DNA of 64,000 bases from Actinomycetospora lemnae (GTDB lineage: Bacteria; Actinomycetota; Actinomycetes; Mycobacteriales; Pseudonocardiaceae). Both the position numbers and the translations under genes were made by a program. A model generated the notes under the pieces. That model was given only the letters and a program-made list of their open reading frames with translations, did no database searches and was not told the DNA's origin. The DNA is taken from positions 62,001 through 126,000 of the forward strand of contig NZ_JAQZAO010000004.1 in assembly GCF_028737315.1 (NCBI RefSeq), written 5' to 3'. Of the stretch, positions 1-12,708 are shown one piece after another (position 1 is the first letter of the stretch; the number at the start of each line of letters is the position of its first letter).

Positions 1-1
1 C

Positions 2-1831
2 GTCGGGCTGCCGGCGTCGGCGGCGCCGCTGGACTGCAAGGCCCCGCCGGACCCCGACCGCCCGGGCACCGGGCTCGTCGGCTCGCTCGACCCCGCCCCG
101 CTCGGGGTGGGCGCGCCGGGCAGCGTCTACGCCGAGGTCGGCTACGCCGGGCAGATCTGGTGGACCTACGACCTCGGTTGCGGGCCGGGCGCCGCCCGCG
201 ACCCCGCGGCCGCCACCGACACGTGGCTGGGCAACCAGTTCTTCAACCTCGCCAAGCTCGTCGTCGGCGGCGTGAACTGGTCGCACTACCTCATCGAGCA
301 GGGCTCGGGGCTGCTCGCGCCGCTCGACGGGATCGTGCAGGCCGGCACGTCGGCGATGTACGACGCGGTGTTCACGACGTGGGTCGGGCTCGCGCTCATC
401 GTGCTCGCGGCGATCCTGCTGGTGCTCGCGATGCGCGGGGACCTGTCGCGGCAGGCGCAGCGCGGCGGGATCGCGGTGATCGCGCTGGCGGTCGCGGCGG
501 CGGCGTACGCGGCGCCGGTGCGCTGGTCGAGCATGCTCGACGGGGTGCTGCTCGACGGCGTCACCGCGATGCAGCGCGGCTTCCTGTCGCAGGTCGGGGT
601 GGGCGACGCGAACACGCTGCCGACGGTGCTGACCGACCAGATCGTCTACAACAACTGGCTGCGCGGGCAGTTCGGGTCCGCGGACGTCCCGCAGGCGCGC
701 GACCTGGGCCGCGAGCTGCTGCGCGCGCAGACGTTCACCAAGCAGGAGATCGCCGACGGCCAGGACACCCAGGCCACGGCGGACGCGAAGAAGCAGCAGT
801 ACACGAGCGTCGCCGAGCGCGTGGGCGACCGGTACAGCTACTTCCAGGGCCGCCAGGGGTCGCGGACGGGCGCGGGCGTGCTGGCGTTCATCCAGGCCGT
901 CTGCATCGGGCTGTTCCAGCTGATGAGCAAGCTGCTCGTGCTCGTCTCCATGCTGATCATCCGGTTGCTGGTGATGGTCGCGCCCGCGCTCGCGGTGGTC
1001 GCCCTGCTCAAGCCCGAGGTGCTGCCCGCGACCCTGCGCGTCGGCGGGGCGGCGCTGGTCAACACGTTGCTCGTGGGCGCCATGGCGGGGCTGCACTCGC
1101 TGATGGTCATCGCGCTGTTCCGGCCCGGGTCCGGGGTGGGCACGTGGCTCGCGCTGCTGGTCACCGGGGTCGTGACGGTCGTGCTGTGGGCGGTGGCGCG
1201 CCCGTTCCGGCGGCTGGCGGCGATGGTCTCGCTGACCCGCGACCAGATGAGCGGCGTCCTCCCGCCCGCCGGCGGCGGCGTGCTCTCCCGGTTCCTGCCG
1301 CGCGGGTCCGACCGCCAGGACGACTGGTGGAACGAGCGGCGCACCGCGGCGACCCGCGGCGGCGACGGCTGGCGTCCCGAGGGCAGCGCCCCGACGCGCA
1401 CCGACGCCTCGCCCGCGGGCGCCGACGGGACCGGCGGCCCGGTGCGGGTCGACAGCGAGCGGGTGGGCGGCGCCCCGAGCCACGACGCCGACCCCGCGGC
1501 CGCGCTCGCCGCCCGCAGCGCGGCCCAGCGGGCCCTCCCGCGGGGCGGCGGGGCCGCGCCGGGCACGACGCCGCGTGGCGACCGCGACGCCACCCCGGCC
1601 CGCGCGCAGATCAGCGACGCCGACCGCAGCCTCTACCGCAGCGTCGCCGCGCGGACGAGTGAGGCCGGCGGGCCGGGGGGCCCACGCCGCCCGGTCCAGG
1701 CCGAGCTCGTCGACGGCGCGCCGGTGTACCGGATCTACCGGCCCAGCCGCCCGATCGGGGCGGGGTCCTCGGGCCGGTCGCGCCGCAGCCCGCGCCCGGC
1801 CGAGGGAGGCGCCGGTGCCGATCCGGACTAG
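2..1831 (+). CDS. TrbL/VirB6-like polytopic membrane protein of a type IV secretion-like module (5' truncated by window edge)
   Basis: The reading frame is open from base 2, so the gene begins upstream; 609 residues are visible. Hydrophobic segments lie at roughly residues 126-145, 155-172, 290-337, 350-372 and 378-400 of the visible part. They are followed by a ~190-residue hydrophilic Ala/Gly/Pro/Arg-rich tail that is probably cytoplasmic and disordered. Several membrane segments around a long soluble loop, followed by a TcpC-like and an NlpC/P60 gene, match the VirB6/TrbL (TcpH) component of Gram-positive conjugation machines. The role is inferred from topology and neighbours; no catalytic motif is expected. 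It overlaps the next gene by 17 bp. It could be a chromosomally fixed remnant rather than part of an active element. Confidence 0.65.
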   Translation, partial: VGLPASAAPLDCKAPPDPDRPGTGLVGSLDPAPLGVGAPGSVYAEVGYAGQIWWTYDLGCGPGAARDPAAATDTWLGNQFFNLAKLVVGGVNWSHYLIEQGSGLLAPLDGIVQAGTSAMYDAVFTTWVGLALIVLAAILLVLAMRGDLSRQAQRGGIAVIALAVAAAAYAAPVRWSSMLDGVLLDGVTAMQRGFLSQVGVGDANTLPTVLTDQIVYNNWLRGQFGSADVPQARDLGRELLRAQTFTKQEIADGQDTQATADAKKQQYTSVAERVGDRYSYFQGRQGSRTGAGVLAFIQAVCIGLFQLMSKLLVLVSMLIIRLLVMVAPALAVVALLKPEVLPATLRVGGAALVNTLLVGAMAGLHSLMVIALFRPGSGVGTWLALLVTGVVTVVLWAVARPFRRLAAMVSLTRDQMSGVLPPAGGGVLSRFLPRGSDRQDDWWNERRTAATRGGDGWRPEGSAPTRTDASPAGADGTGGPVRVDSERVGGAPSHDADPAAALAARSAAQRALPRGGGAAPGTTPRGDRDATPARAQISDADRSLYRSVAARTSEAGGPGGPRRPVQAELVDGAPVYRIYRPSRPIGAGSSGRSRRSPRPAEGGAGADPD

Positions 1832-2396
1832 GCGCGGACGCGCGGCGGCCTACCGGGCGCTCTGGGAGTGGCCCCTGCACTCGCCGGCGCGCCTCTTCGG
1901 CGTGCTCGCCGTCGTGGCGGCCGTGGCGATCGGGATCTCCTACCTCGGCGGCGCGGCGGACGACCCGGGGTCGGGGCGCGCCCTGGGCCCGGCCCCGTCG
2001 GCCGCGTCCGGGCAGGGCACGGCTCCGGGTCCGGGTCCGGCGACGATCACCGAGCTGCGGCCCCGCACGCTCCCGCTCGGCGACGCGCCGCCGGTGGCCC
2101 TGGCCGTCGCGCAGCGCTGGACGCAGGCCTGGGCCACGCACCCGCCGGGCACGACGCCCGCGCAGTGGAGCGCCGGGCTGGCCCCGTACACCACCGACGA
2201 GTACCTCGCCGTGCTCTCCTCGGTCGACCCCGGCAACGTCCCGGGCACGCGGGTCACGGGTCCCGCGCAGGCCGTCGAGGTGCGCCCGGAGGCCGTGCGC
2301 GTGCAGGTGCCCACCGACGCGGTGCGCCTGGAGCTCCTGCTCGTGCAGGTGGCGCCGGGGGACTGGCGCGTGTCCGGCTACGACCGGGCCTCCTAG
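1815..2396 (+). CDS. TcpC-like single-pass membrane protein (conjugation accessory)
   Basis: 193 residues from a GTG start, with GAGGGAGG at 1802-1809 about 5 nt upstream; the start lies inside the end of the preceding gene, so the two are probably translationally coupled. A short basic N-terminus (RTRRGR) precedes one transmembrane helix at about residues 24-45. A Pro/Gly/Ser linker and a ~110-residue soluble domain follow, beginning near PPVALAVAQRWTQAW. One N-terminal helix plus an NTF2-like outer domain is the architecture of TcpC proteins of Gram-positive conjugative elements. I assign it on that layout and its position between a VirB6-like and an NlpC/P60 gene, not on a conserved motif. 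An unrelated membrane-anchored protein remains possible. Confidence 0.55.
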   Translation: MPIRTRRGRAAAYRALWEWPLHSPARLFGVLAVVAAVAIGISYLGGAADDPGSGRALGPAPSAASGQGTAPGPGPATITELRPRTLPLGDAPPVALAVAQRWTQAWATHPPGTTPAQWSAGLAPYTTDEYLAVLSSVDPGNVPGTRVTGPAQAVEVRPEAVRVQVPTDAVRLELLLVQVAPGDWRVSGYDRAS

Positions 2397-2404
2397 GGCG
2401 CCGC

Positions 2405-3493
2405 ATGATCAGTCCCCCACGGCTGCCCCCGGGCTTCACCCCGCCGAAGCTGCCCCCGGGCTTCCGCATCCTGCGCCTGCTGCTGCCCGTCGCGGCGCTC
2501 GCCGGGTTCCTCGTCGTCGTCATGGCGGCCGGGCTGCTCGTCGTCGGCCAGTTCGTGCCCGGCGGCGGGGAGGACGGCTCGGACGGCACGACGTGCGAGG
2601 CCGGGACCGGCGCGCCGGCCGGCGACGTGCCGCAGACGTCGGCGGAGCTCGACGAGGTCCAGCGCCGGACCGCGGCGACGATCATCGGCGTCGCCAAGGG
2701 CATGGCCGTGCCGCCGCGGGGCTGGGTGGTCGCGCTGGCGACGGCGATGCAGGAGTCGCAGATGGGCACGGTCGGCATGGACGTGGCCGTCGACCACGAC
2801 TCGCTCGGCGTCTTCCAGCAGCGCCCGAGCCAGGGCTGGGGCACGCCCGAGCAGGTCCGCGACCCCGTCTACGCGACGAAGACGTTCCTCGACCGGCTGC
2901 TGCAGGTGCCGGGGTGGGAGACGATGCCGGTCACGGAGGCCGCGCAGATCGTGCAGCGCTCGGCGTTCCCCAACGCCTACGCGAAGTGGGAGACGCTGGC
3001 CAACAGCCTCGTCGCCGACCTCGCGGGCGTCACCGGCGCGATCCGGGAGTGCGTGCCCGCCGACGAGGCCGGCCCCGGACCCGCCGAGGCCCTGCCGCCC
3101 GGCGTCGCCCGCACGGCCATCGAGTTCGCCACCGCCGAGACCGGCAAGCCCTACGTCTGGGGCGCCACCGGGCCCAGCAGCTACGACTGCTCGGGGCTCA
3201 TGCTGCGCGCCTACGAGCGCGCCGGGATCGTGCTGCCGCGCGTCTCGCGCGACCAGTACAAGGCGGGGGCCCACGTGCCCGTCGAGCAGGCACAGCCGGG
3301 CGACCTGCTGTTCTGGGCGTACGACGAGTCCGACCCCGACACCATCCACCACGTCGCCATGTACCTCGGCAACGGGCAGATGATGGAGGCCCAGCAGACC
3401 GGCGTGCCCCTGGGCACCCGCGCGGTGACGTGGGGCGAGGCCGAGCTGCTCCCGCTCGCGACCCGGCCGGGGACGGGGTCCGATCGGGCCTGA
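2405..3493 (+). CDS. Bifunctional lytic transglycosylase-like / NlpC-P60 cell-wall hydrolase
   Basis: 362 residues from ATG, 8 bp after the upstream stop. A proline-rich cytoplasmic start and one membrane helix (about 22-48) anchor the protein. A lysozyme-like domain follows, with ATAMQESQMG (candidate catalytic Glu117) and SLGVFQQRPSQGWG at about 133-146. The C-terminal half is an NlpC/P60 endopeptidase: PYVWGATGPSSYDCSG with nucleophile Cys262, and HHVAMYLG with His316. This two-enzyme layout is typical of the peptidoglycan hydrolase (TcpG/Orf14 type) that opens the wall for conjugation machines, consistent with the two genes before it. Substrate and bond are inferred from the family (glycan strand and peptide stem). 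Confidence in the domains is high, in the conjugative role moderate. Confidence 0.85.
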   Translation: MISPPRLPPGFTPPKLPPGFRILRLLLPVAALAGFLVVVMAAGLLVVGQFVPGGGEDGSDGTTCEAGTGAPAGDVPQTSAELDEVQRRTAATIIGVAKGMAVPPRGWVVALATAMQESQMGTVGMDVAVDHDSLGVFQQRPSQGWGTPEQVRDPVYATKTFLDRLLQVPGWETMPVTEAAQIVQRSAFPNAYAKWETLANSLVADLAGVTGAIRECVPADEAGPGPAEALPPGVARTAIEFATAETGKPYVWGATGPSSYDCSGLMLRAYERAGIVLPRVSRDQYKAGAHVPVEQAQPGDLLFWAYDESDPDTIHHVAMYLGNGQMMEAQQTGVPLGTRAVTWGEAELLPLATRPGTGSDRA

Positions 3494-3573
3494 CCGAGCC
3501 CGGCCCCGATTTTCGCGGAGTTGAGCGTGTCGGGAACAAGTCCGTGACACCCTCCGTTGGTCGGGATGACACA

Positions 3574-3594
3574 CTTGAGCGCGAGGGACTCAGG
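3574..3594. promoter_or_regulatory. HAIR-1, HspR operator upstream of dnaK
   Basis: CTTGAGC, 7 nt, then ACTCAGG: each half differs by one base from the HspR consensus CTTGAGT-N7-ACTCAAG. It ends 6 bp before the candidate -35 box of dnaK. Confidence 0.85.
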
Positions 3595-3600
3595 TCAGGT

Positions 3601-3629
3601 TTGCGAGCCGGTGGCTGCGGGCCAATACT
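3601..3629 (+). promoter_or_regulatory. dnaK housekeeping-type promoter
   Basis: Candidate -35 TTGCGA (3601-3606), a 17-nt spacer and -10 AATACT (3624-3629); each box matches 4 of 6 consensus bases. The predicted start is near 3636, giving a leader of about 65 nt. HspR sites flank it on both sides, so HspR binding should block polymerase. Confidence 0.6.
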
Positions 3630-3648
3630 TGAGCACACAGCGCTCAAC
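3628..3648. promoter_or_regulatory. HAIR-2, HspR operator overlapping the dnaK start site
   Basis: CTTGAGC, 7 nt, then GCTCAAC: 5-6 of 7 consensus bases per half. The centre lies 54 bp (about five helical turns) from HAIR-1, so bound HspR dimers would lie on the same face. It overlaps the end of the -10 box and the predicted transcription start. Confidence 0.8.
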
Positions 3649-3701
3649 GAGCACTCAGACGACACACCCGGGATCCACGGGTCTCGAGAGGAGACACGAG
3701 C

Positions 3702-5564
<1,863 letters not shown>

Positions 5565-5571
5565 CGCCCGC

Positions 5572-5610
5572 CGGTGGGGCCGCGGCCACGACACGGCCGC
5601 GGCCCCACCG
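5572..5610 (+). terminator. Perfect 16-bp hairpin between dnaK and grpE (attenuator or mRNA-processing element)
   Basis: Arms 5572-5587 and 5595-5610 are perfectly complementary (CGGTGGGGCCGCGGCC), with a 7-nt loop and no following T-run. It begins 8 bp after the dnaK stop. It may reduce read-through or protect dnaK mRNA, helping DnaK exceed GrpE. Confidence 0.8.
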
Positions 5611-5672
5611 TCGCGGCTCCCAGACCACACTCCCCGGCGCGAACGCGCCGGAGTCCTCTCGAGGAGGTCACT

Positions 5673-6446
5673 GTGCAGGATCCGGTCGTCGGGCAGGACC
5701 GCGCCGACGCGACCGACGTCCCCACCGACTCCAGCGTCGGCGGGGTGCCCACCTCCGGCCAGGACGCGCCGGGCGGCACCGCCCAGGCGGACGGTGCCAC
5801 CGACGGCGGGGAGACCGCCGCGCCCGACGGGGCCGAGGCCATCGCCGGCGAGGCCCGGGCCGCGCAGGCCGCCGCAGAGGCGTCGGCGGCCTCGGCCACG
5901 GCTGCTGAGGGCGCCGGGGAGGCCCCCGCCGCGTCCGCCGCGTCCACCGCGTCCGCCACGGACCCCGAGCTCGAGCGCGTCCGCGCCGAGCTCGCCGAGC
6001 GCACCGCGGACCTGCAGCGCGTGTCCGCCGAGTTCGCGAACTACCGGCGCCGCACCGAGCGCGAGCGCGAGTCGACCGTGGCCGGCGCCAAGGCGTCGGT
6101 GGCGGGCGAGCTGCTCACCGTCCTCGACGACGTCGAGCGCGCCCAGACCCACGGCGATCTGACCGGCCCGTTCAAGGTCGTCGCCGACCGTCTCACCGAG
6201 ACGCTGCACCGCGCGGGCCTGCAGCCGTTCGGGGCCGAGGGCGACGCGTTCGACCCGTCGGTGCACGAGGCCGTGGCGCACGAGACGTCCCCCGACGTCT
6301 CCGCGCCGACCGTCACCACGGTCATGCGCCGGGGCTACCGCTTCGGCGACAAGGTGCTCCGTGCCGCCATGGTCGGGGTCACCGACACCGACGGCAGCGC
6401 CCCGGCCGGCACCCCGTCCGAGCCGGCGGACGCCGGCCGGTCCTGA
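5673..6446 (+). CDS. grpE: Nucleotide exchange factor GrpE
   Basis: 257 residues from GTG, chosen because GAGGAGG (5661-5667) lies 5 nt upstream and no coding start is better placed. About 95 residues of Ala/Gly/Asp-rich low-complexity sequence precede the GrpE core. The core begins with the long dimerising helix ([21 protein letters not shown]), continues through [11 protein letters not shown], and ends in the beta-domain ([11 protein letters not shown] ... [20 protein letters not shown]). GrpE dimers open the DnaK nucleotide cleft to release ADP and act as a thermosensor. The long N-terminus explains the length above the ~200-residue norm. It lies 108 bp behind dnaK, after the hairpin, and 43 bp before dnaJ. 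Confidence 0.97.
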   Translation: MQDPVVGQDRADATDVPTDSSVGGVPTSGQDAPGGTAQADGATDGGETAAPDGAEAIAGEARAAQAAAEASAASATAAEGAGEAPAASAASTASATDPELERVRAELAERTADLQRVSAEFANYRRRTERERESTVAGAKASVAGELLTVLDDVERAQTHGDLTGPFKVVADRLTETLHRAGLQPFGAEGDAFDPSVHEAVAHETSPDVSAPTVTTVMRRGYRFGDKVLRAAMVGVTDTDGSAPAGTPSEPADAGRS

Positions 6447-6489
6447 CCGCCACCCCACCCGTCCACTCCGCGGAAGGAGCCGTCCCGCC

Positions 6490-7743
6490 ATGAGCGCCCG
6501 TGACTGGGTCGAGAAGGACTACTACCGCGAGCTGGGCGTGGCCAAGGACGCGTCCGCGGACGACATCAAGAAGGCCTACCGCAAGATCGCCCGCGAGAAC
6601 CACCCCGACGCCAAGCCCGGCGACGCGAAGGCCGAGTCGCGCTTCAAGGCCGCCGGCGAGGCGTACGGGGTGCTCTCGGACCCCGAGAAGCGCCAGCAGT
6701 ACGACGAGGCCCGCACGCTGTTCGCGGGCGGGCGCTTCGGCGGGTTCGGCGGCGGTCGCGGGGCCGGCGCGGGCGCCGGCGGCACCGGCTTCTCCGGCGG
6801 CTTCGACGTCGGCGACCTCTTCGGCGGTCGCGGCGCGGGCGGCGCCGGGGCCGGTGGCCTCGGCGACCTGCTCGGCGGCCTGTTCGGCGGCGCCGCCGGC
6901 GGTGCCCCCACCGCGGGGCCGACCCCGGGCATGGGCGCCACCCGGCCGCGGGAGCAGCGCGGCGCGGACGTCGAGACCGACGTGCGCATCGACTTCTCCG
7001 AGGCCGTCGGCGGCACGACGCTGCCGCTGCGCCTGGCGTCGCCGGCGCGCTGCAGCACCTGCGGCGGCAACGGCGCCAAGCCCGGCACGAGCCCGCGCAC
7101 GTGTCTGACCTGCGGTGGGGCCGGCGTGGTCTCGCGCAGCCAGGGCGCGTTCGCGTTCAGCGAGCCGTGCCGCGACTGCTCGGGCACCGGCTCGATCGTC
7201 GACGACCCGTGCCCCGAGTGCGGCGGCGACGGCGTGAGCACCCGCTCGCGCACCCTGACCGTCCGCATCCCGCCGGGTGTCGACGACGGCCAGCGCATCC
7301 GCCTCGCCGGGCAGGGCCAACCGGGCCAGCGCGGCGGGCCCGCGGGCGACCTGTTCGTCGTCGTGCACGTCAACCCCGACGACCTGTTCGGCCGCTCCGA
7401 GCGCAACGCCGACGACCTCACGCTCACCGTGCCGGTGACGTTCCCCGAGCTCGTCGACGGCACGACGATCACCGTGCCGACGATGGACGGCAAGGTCTCG
7501 CTCAAGGTGCCGGCCGGCTCGCAGAGCGGTCGCACCCTGCGGGTCCGCGGGCGCGGCGTGCGCCGCAAGGACGGGCGCACGGGCGACCTGCTCGTCACCG
7601 TCGAGCTCGCCGTCCCGAACCGCCTGGACAAGGCCGCACGCGAGGCGCTCGACGCCTACGCCGCCGCCACCCGTGACCACGACCCCCGCGCCGAACTGAC
7701 CCGGCGCGCCGAGGCCGCCGCACGGAGGGAGACGGCGTCGTGA
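6490..7743 (+). CDS. dnaJ: Molecular chaperone DnaJ (class A Hsp40)
   Basis: 417 residues from ATG with GGAAGGAGC just upstream. The J domain carries the invariant HPD at 38-40, which triggers DnaK ATP hydrolysis. A long Gly/Phe-rich linker covers roughly residues 75-155. The zinc domain has four repeats ([32 protein letters not shown]), all eight cysteines present, followed by the two client-binding C-terminal domains. Full class A architecture shows this is the main DnaK partner rather than a CbpA-like truncated form. Its stop codon overlaps the hspR start (GTGA), so hspR translation is coupled to dnaJ. Confidence 0.98.
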   Translation: MSARDWVEKDYYRELGVAKDASADDIKKAYRKIARENHPDAKPGDAKAESRFKAAGEAYGVLSDPEKRQQYDEARTLFAGGRFGGFGGGRGAGAGAGGTGFSGGFDVGDLFGGRGAGGAGAGGLGDLLGGLFGGAAGGAPTAGPTPGMGATRPREQRGADVETDVRIDFSEAVGGTTLPLRLASPARCSTCGGNGAKPGTSPRTCLTCGGAGVVSRSQGAFAFSEPCRDCSGTGSIVDDPCPECGGDGVSTRSRTLTVRIPPGVDDGQRIRLAGQGQPGQRGGPAGDLFVVVHVNPDDLFGRSERNADDLTLTVPVTFPELVDGTTITVPTMDGKVSLKVPAGSQSGRTLRVRGRGVRRKDGRTGDLLVTVELAVPNRLDKAAREALDAYAAATRDHDPRAELTRRAEAAARRETAS

Positions 7744-8252
7744 GCCGGCGCGGGCGTGACGAGCGCGGGCCCTGGCCGGCTCCGCTCGGTACGTCCTCGT
7801 CCGGAACGGCCGGCTCGCCGAGCGGCGCCGTGCCCCCGCTCCCGGCGTGGGCGGACGAGGACACGCCGGTCTTCGTCATCTCGGTGGCCGCACAGATCGC
7901 CGGGATGCACGCGCAGACCCTGCGCTCCTACGACCGCATCGGGCTCGTGACCCCGGGCCGCGCGAGCGGCGGCGGGCGGCGCTACTCGGTGCGCGACATC
8001 GCCGTGCTGCGGGAGGTCCAGCGCCTCTCGCAGGAGGACGGCGTCAACCTCGCCGGCATCAAGCGGATCATCGAGCTCGAGCGCGAGGTCGGGGCCCTGA
8101 CCGACCGGCTCGCCGAGGTCACCGAGGAGCTCGCGCGCTGGCGCGCCGCCGCCGAGCAGGCCGCCCAGAACGCCGCCGACAGCGACCGGCTGCCGGCCCG
8201 CCGGACCCAGTCGGTCGTGGTCTGGCAGCCCGGTCCCCGCCGTCGGGACTGA
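7740..8252 (+). CDS. hspR: Heat-shock repressor HspR (MerR family)
   Basis: 170 residues from a GTG overlapping the dnaJ stop, with GGAGGGA 10 nt upstream. After ~40 Pro/Gly/Ser-rich residues, the MerR winged helix-turn-helix spans about 45-82 ([20 protein letters not shown], then [10 protein letters not shown]). A coiled-coil helix (about 105-142) follows, and the tail [11 protein letters not shown] resembles the short hydrophobic-basic C-terminus of HspR. HspR binds HAIR palindromes with DnaK as co-repressor, so titration of DnaK by unfolded protein relieves repression. HAIR sites are present before dnaK (3574-3594, 3628-3648) and clpB (9954-9974), giving a closed autoregulatory loop. It is last in its operon and 4 bp from the convergent globin gene. 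Confidence 0.97.
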   Translation: MSRRGRDERGPWPAPLGTSSSGTAGSPSGAVPPLPAWADEDTPVFVISVAAQIAGMHAQTLRSYDRIGLVTPGRASGGGRRYSVRDIAVLREVQRLSQEDGVNLAGIKRIIELEREVGALTDRLAEVTEELARWRAAAEQAAQNAADSDRLPARRTQSVVVWQPGPRRRD

Positions 8253-8256
8253 CCCG

Positions 8257-9705
8257 CTACTCCGTGAAGGGGTCGTAGGTGATGCGGTCGAGCCCGACGC
8301 CGTCGACGAGCAGGGCCGACGCGGTCGCGCGGATCATGGTCGGCGAGCCGGCGAGCAGGACGTCGTGGCCCGACCAGTCGCCACTGCGCACCACGGCGGC
8401 GGGCAGCGTGCCCGGCAGGGTGTGCTCGCTCAGCGGGTCGTCCTCGCACACCGCGGCGACCGCGAGCCAGGGGTGCTCGGCCGCGAGGGCCTCGAGCCGG
8501 TCGAGCACGGTGAGGTCCTCGGGCACGCGCCCGCCGAGGAACACGGTGCACGGGCGGGGGCGGACCCAGCGGGCCATGTCCTCGCAGAGCGCGAGGACGG
8601 GCGCGCCGCCGGTGCCACCGGCGACCATGAGCACCTCGCGGGTGCTGCGCGGGTCCAGGCCGAGGCGTCCGGCGGGCGGGCCGAGGCGCCACCGGTCGCC
8701 GGGCGCGGTGTGCGCCACCATCGCCCGGCTCACCCAGCCGCCCTCGACCGCGCGGACGTGGAACTCGAGCAGCCCGTCCGGCCGCGGGGCGGTGGCCGGG
8801 GAGAGCGGCCGCCACATCCGCGGACGCTGGGGGATCTCGACGGTGAGGTACTGGCCCGCGCGGTGCGGCACCGGCGCGTCGGGCGCGACGTGCACGACGG
8901 CCAGGTCCCAGCTCAGCCGCCGGTGGCCCACGACGGTGCCCTCGGCGACGGCCGGCGCTGCCGCAGCGGCCCGGACCGCCTGCTCCATCGGCCCCGCGGC
9001 CAGCGAGAACGCGCGCACCCAGGCGTGCTCGCTCGTCTCGTCCCAGGTGCCGGCGAAGCGGCGCATCGCCCCGATCAGCGCAACCCCGAGCACCTCGTAC
9101 TGCTCGGCGCACAGGCCGAGCGCGCGGTGCTCGCGCACGAGCGGTTCGAGCATGGCCCGCAGCTCGCCGGGGCGGTCGACGGTGCTCATGGGCAGCACGA
9201 GCGAGCGCAGCAGCCGGCGCGCCGGCTCGGTGATGCGGGCGGGGAAGAGCGCGCGCACCTCGGGGGCGAGGCTGAACAGCAGCGCCGCGAACCAGTCGGC
9301 GAGCTCGTCGACCCGCGGCTCGACCTCGGTCCACGTCTGCCGGACGCGGCGGGCGGCGTGCGCCTCGGGCGGCTCGGGTGCGCGCGGGGCCGGCGCGTTG
9401 GTCGGCTCGGGGGCGGCGATGGCGGCGGGTGCCGGCGTCGGGCCCTGCCGGGGAACCGGCATCGGCGCCGGGTTCGTCGCGACGGGCGCGTCGTCGGGGG
9501 CCGCGTGGCGTCCGGGCGCGACGATCGGTGTCGTGGGCGGCGGGGGGACGGCACGGACCGGCGTGAGCCGGCGGACGGTGCCCCGGTTCCCGGCCCGGCC
9601 GCCGTCCCGGGCGCCGCGGCGACCCGGTGCGAGCCCCTGGCTCGGGCCGGCGGAGGTCGGGCCCGGGCCGGCCGGACCGCCCTCGGACAGCGGCTCCGCG
9701 GACAT
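8257..9705 (-). CDS. Globin-FAD/NAD(P) reductase (flavohemoglobin-like), with long proline-rich N-terminus
   Basis: 482 residues from the ATG at 9705, favoured by GAGGAGG 11 nt upstream; an in-frame GTG at 9762 would add 19 residues but lacks a ribosome site. Residues 1-115 are Pro/Ala-rich and probably disordered. A bacterial globin domain spans about 117-245, with candidate proximal haem His193 in REHRALGLCAEQY. A ferredoxin-reductase-type domain follows, with GQYLTVEIP, the FAD loop RMWRPLSPA (near 299) and the NAD(P) loop AGGTGGAPVLAL (near 362). Family members oxidise NO or reduce other haem-bound substrates with NAD(P)H. From memory, M. tuberculosis keeps a similar gene (Rv0385) beside clpB, supporting the pairing seen here. 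The N-terminal extension is unusual for Hmp proteins. Confidence 0.85.
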   Translation of the reverse strand: MSAEPLSEGGPAGPGPTSAGPSQGLAPGRRGARDGGRAGNRGTVRRLTPVRAVPPPPTTPIVAPGRHAAPDDAPVATNPAPMPVPRQGPTPAPAAIAAPEPTNAPAPRAPEPPEAHAARRVRQTWTEVEPRVDELADWFAALLFSLAPEVRALFPARITEPARRLLRSLVLPMSTVDRPGELRAMLEPLVREHRALGLCAEQYEVLGVALIGAMRRFAGTWDETSEHAWVRAFSLAAGPMEQAVRAAAAAPAVAEGTVVGHRRLSWDLAVVHVAPDAPVPHRAGQYLTVEIPQRPRMWRPLSPATAPRPDGLLEFHVRAVEGGWVSRAMVAHTAPGDRWRLGPPAGRLGLDPRSTREVLMVAGGTGGAPVLALCEDMARWVRPRPCTVFLGGRVPEDLTVLDRLEALAAEHPWLAVAAVCEDDPLSEHTLPGTLPAAVVRSGDWSGHDVLLAGSPTMIRATASALLVDGVGLDRITYDPFTE

Positions 9706-10034
9706 GGACGACGTGCCTCCTCGACCCCCCGGCGCGGGGACCCGTCCCCGCATCGCGACCACTATGACAGCCCGTCATGTCTCGTCACGCAGGGTCCCCA
9801 CGCGAGCGGGTCGTCCGGCTCGTCACGTGCGCCGGACGGTGCCCGCGCACACCGTGAGCAGCGACGACGCGCTCGACCGGTGCCGTTCGTCGTCGTTGCT
9901 GTGGGTGACCGGTCGAGCTCCTCCGCGACGGGAAGAAAGTCCGCACGCAGAGAGTTGAGCCAAGTAGACTCAAGAACGTGGCGGCGGCTGGTGGGCCGTC
10001 CGACACACCCTTTCGCCAGCGCAGGAGGAACCCG
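9706..10034. other. Non-coding gap between the globin gene and clpB
   Basis: 329 bp upstream of both divergent genes. It contains the clpB HAIR site and the -10 TAGACT at 9965-9970, the candidate leaderless GTG at 9978 and the clpB ribosome site at 10023-10030. No other gene or RNA is evident. Confidence 0.6.
9954..9974. promoter_or_regulatory. HAIR operator and overlapping -10 box of clpB
   Basis: GTTGAGC, 7 nt, then ACTCAAG: the right half is a perfect HspR half-site and the left differs at its ends. The -10 candidate TAGACT (9965-9970) lies inside the operator, so bound HspR would occlude it. The predicted transcript start coincides with the in-frame GTG at 9978. Confidence 0.85.
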
Positions 10035-12626
<2,592 letters not shown>

Positions 12627-12644
12627 CGTCGCCCGTGGGTTGTT

Positions 12645-12695
12645 GAGCGAAGGGCCCCTTCGATCGGCTAGATCGATCGAAGGGGCCCTTCGCTC
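12645..12695. terminator. Bidirectional hairpin (repeat family I) between clpB and the doxX-like gene
   Basis: Perfect 21-bp arms (12645-12665 and 12675-12695) around a 9-nt loop; the arm starts GAGCGAAGGGCCCCTTCGAT. It sits between two convergent genes and so probably ends both transcripts. A diverged copy lies at 14560-14606. Confidence 0.85.
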
Positions 12696-12708
12696 GTCTA
12701 CGGGAGCC

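Noticed and set aside
2-3493. Interpretation as an active integrative conjugative element
   Set aside because: No integrase, relaxase, coupling ATPase, origin or att repeat is visible in the window.
3521-3540. A third HAIR-like site upstream of dnaK (TTGAGC ... AACAAG)
   Set aside because: Only the left half resembles the consensus; spacing and right half do not fit.
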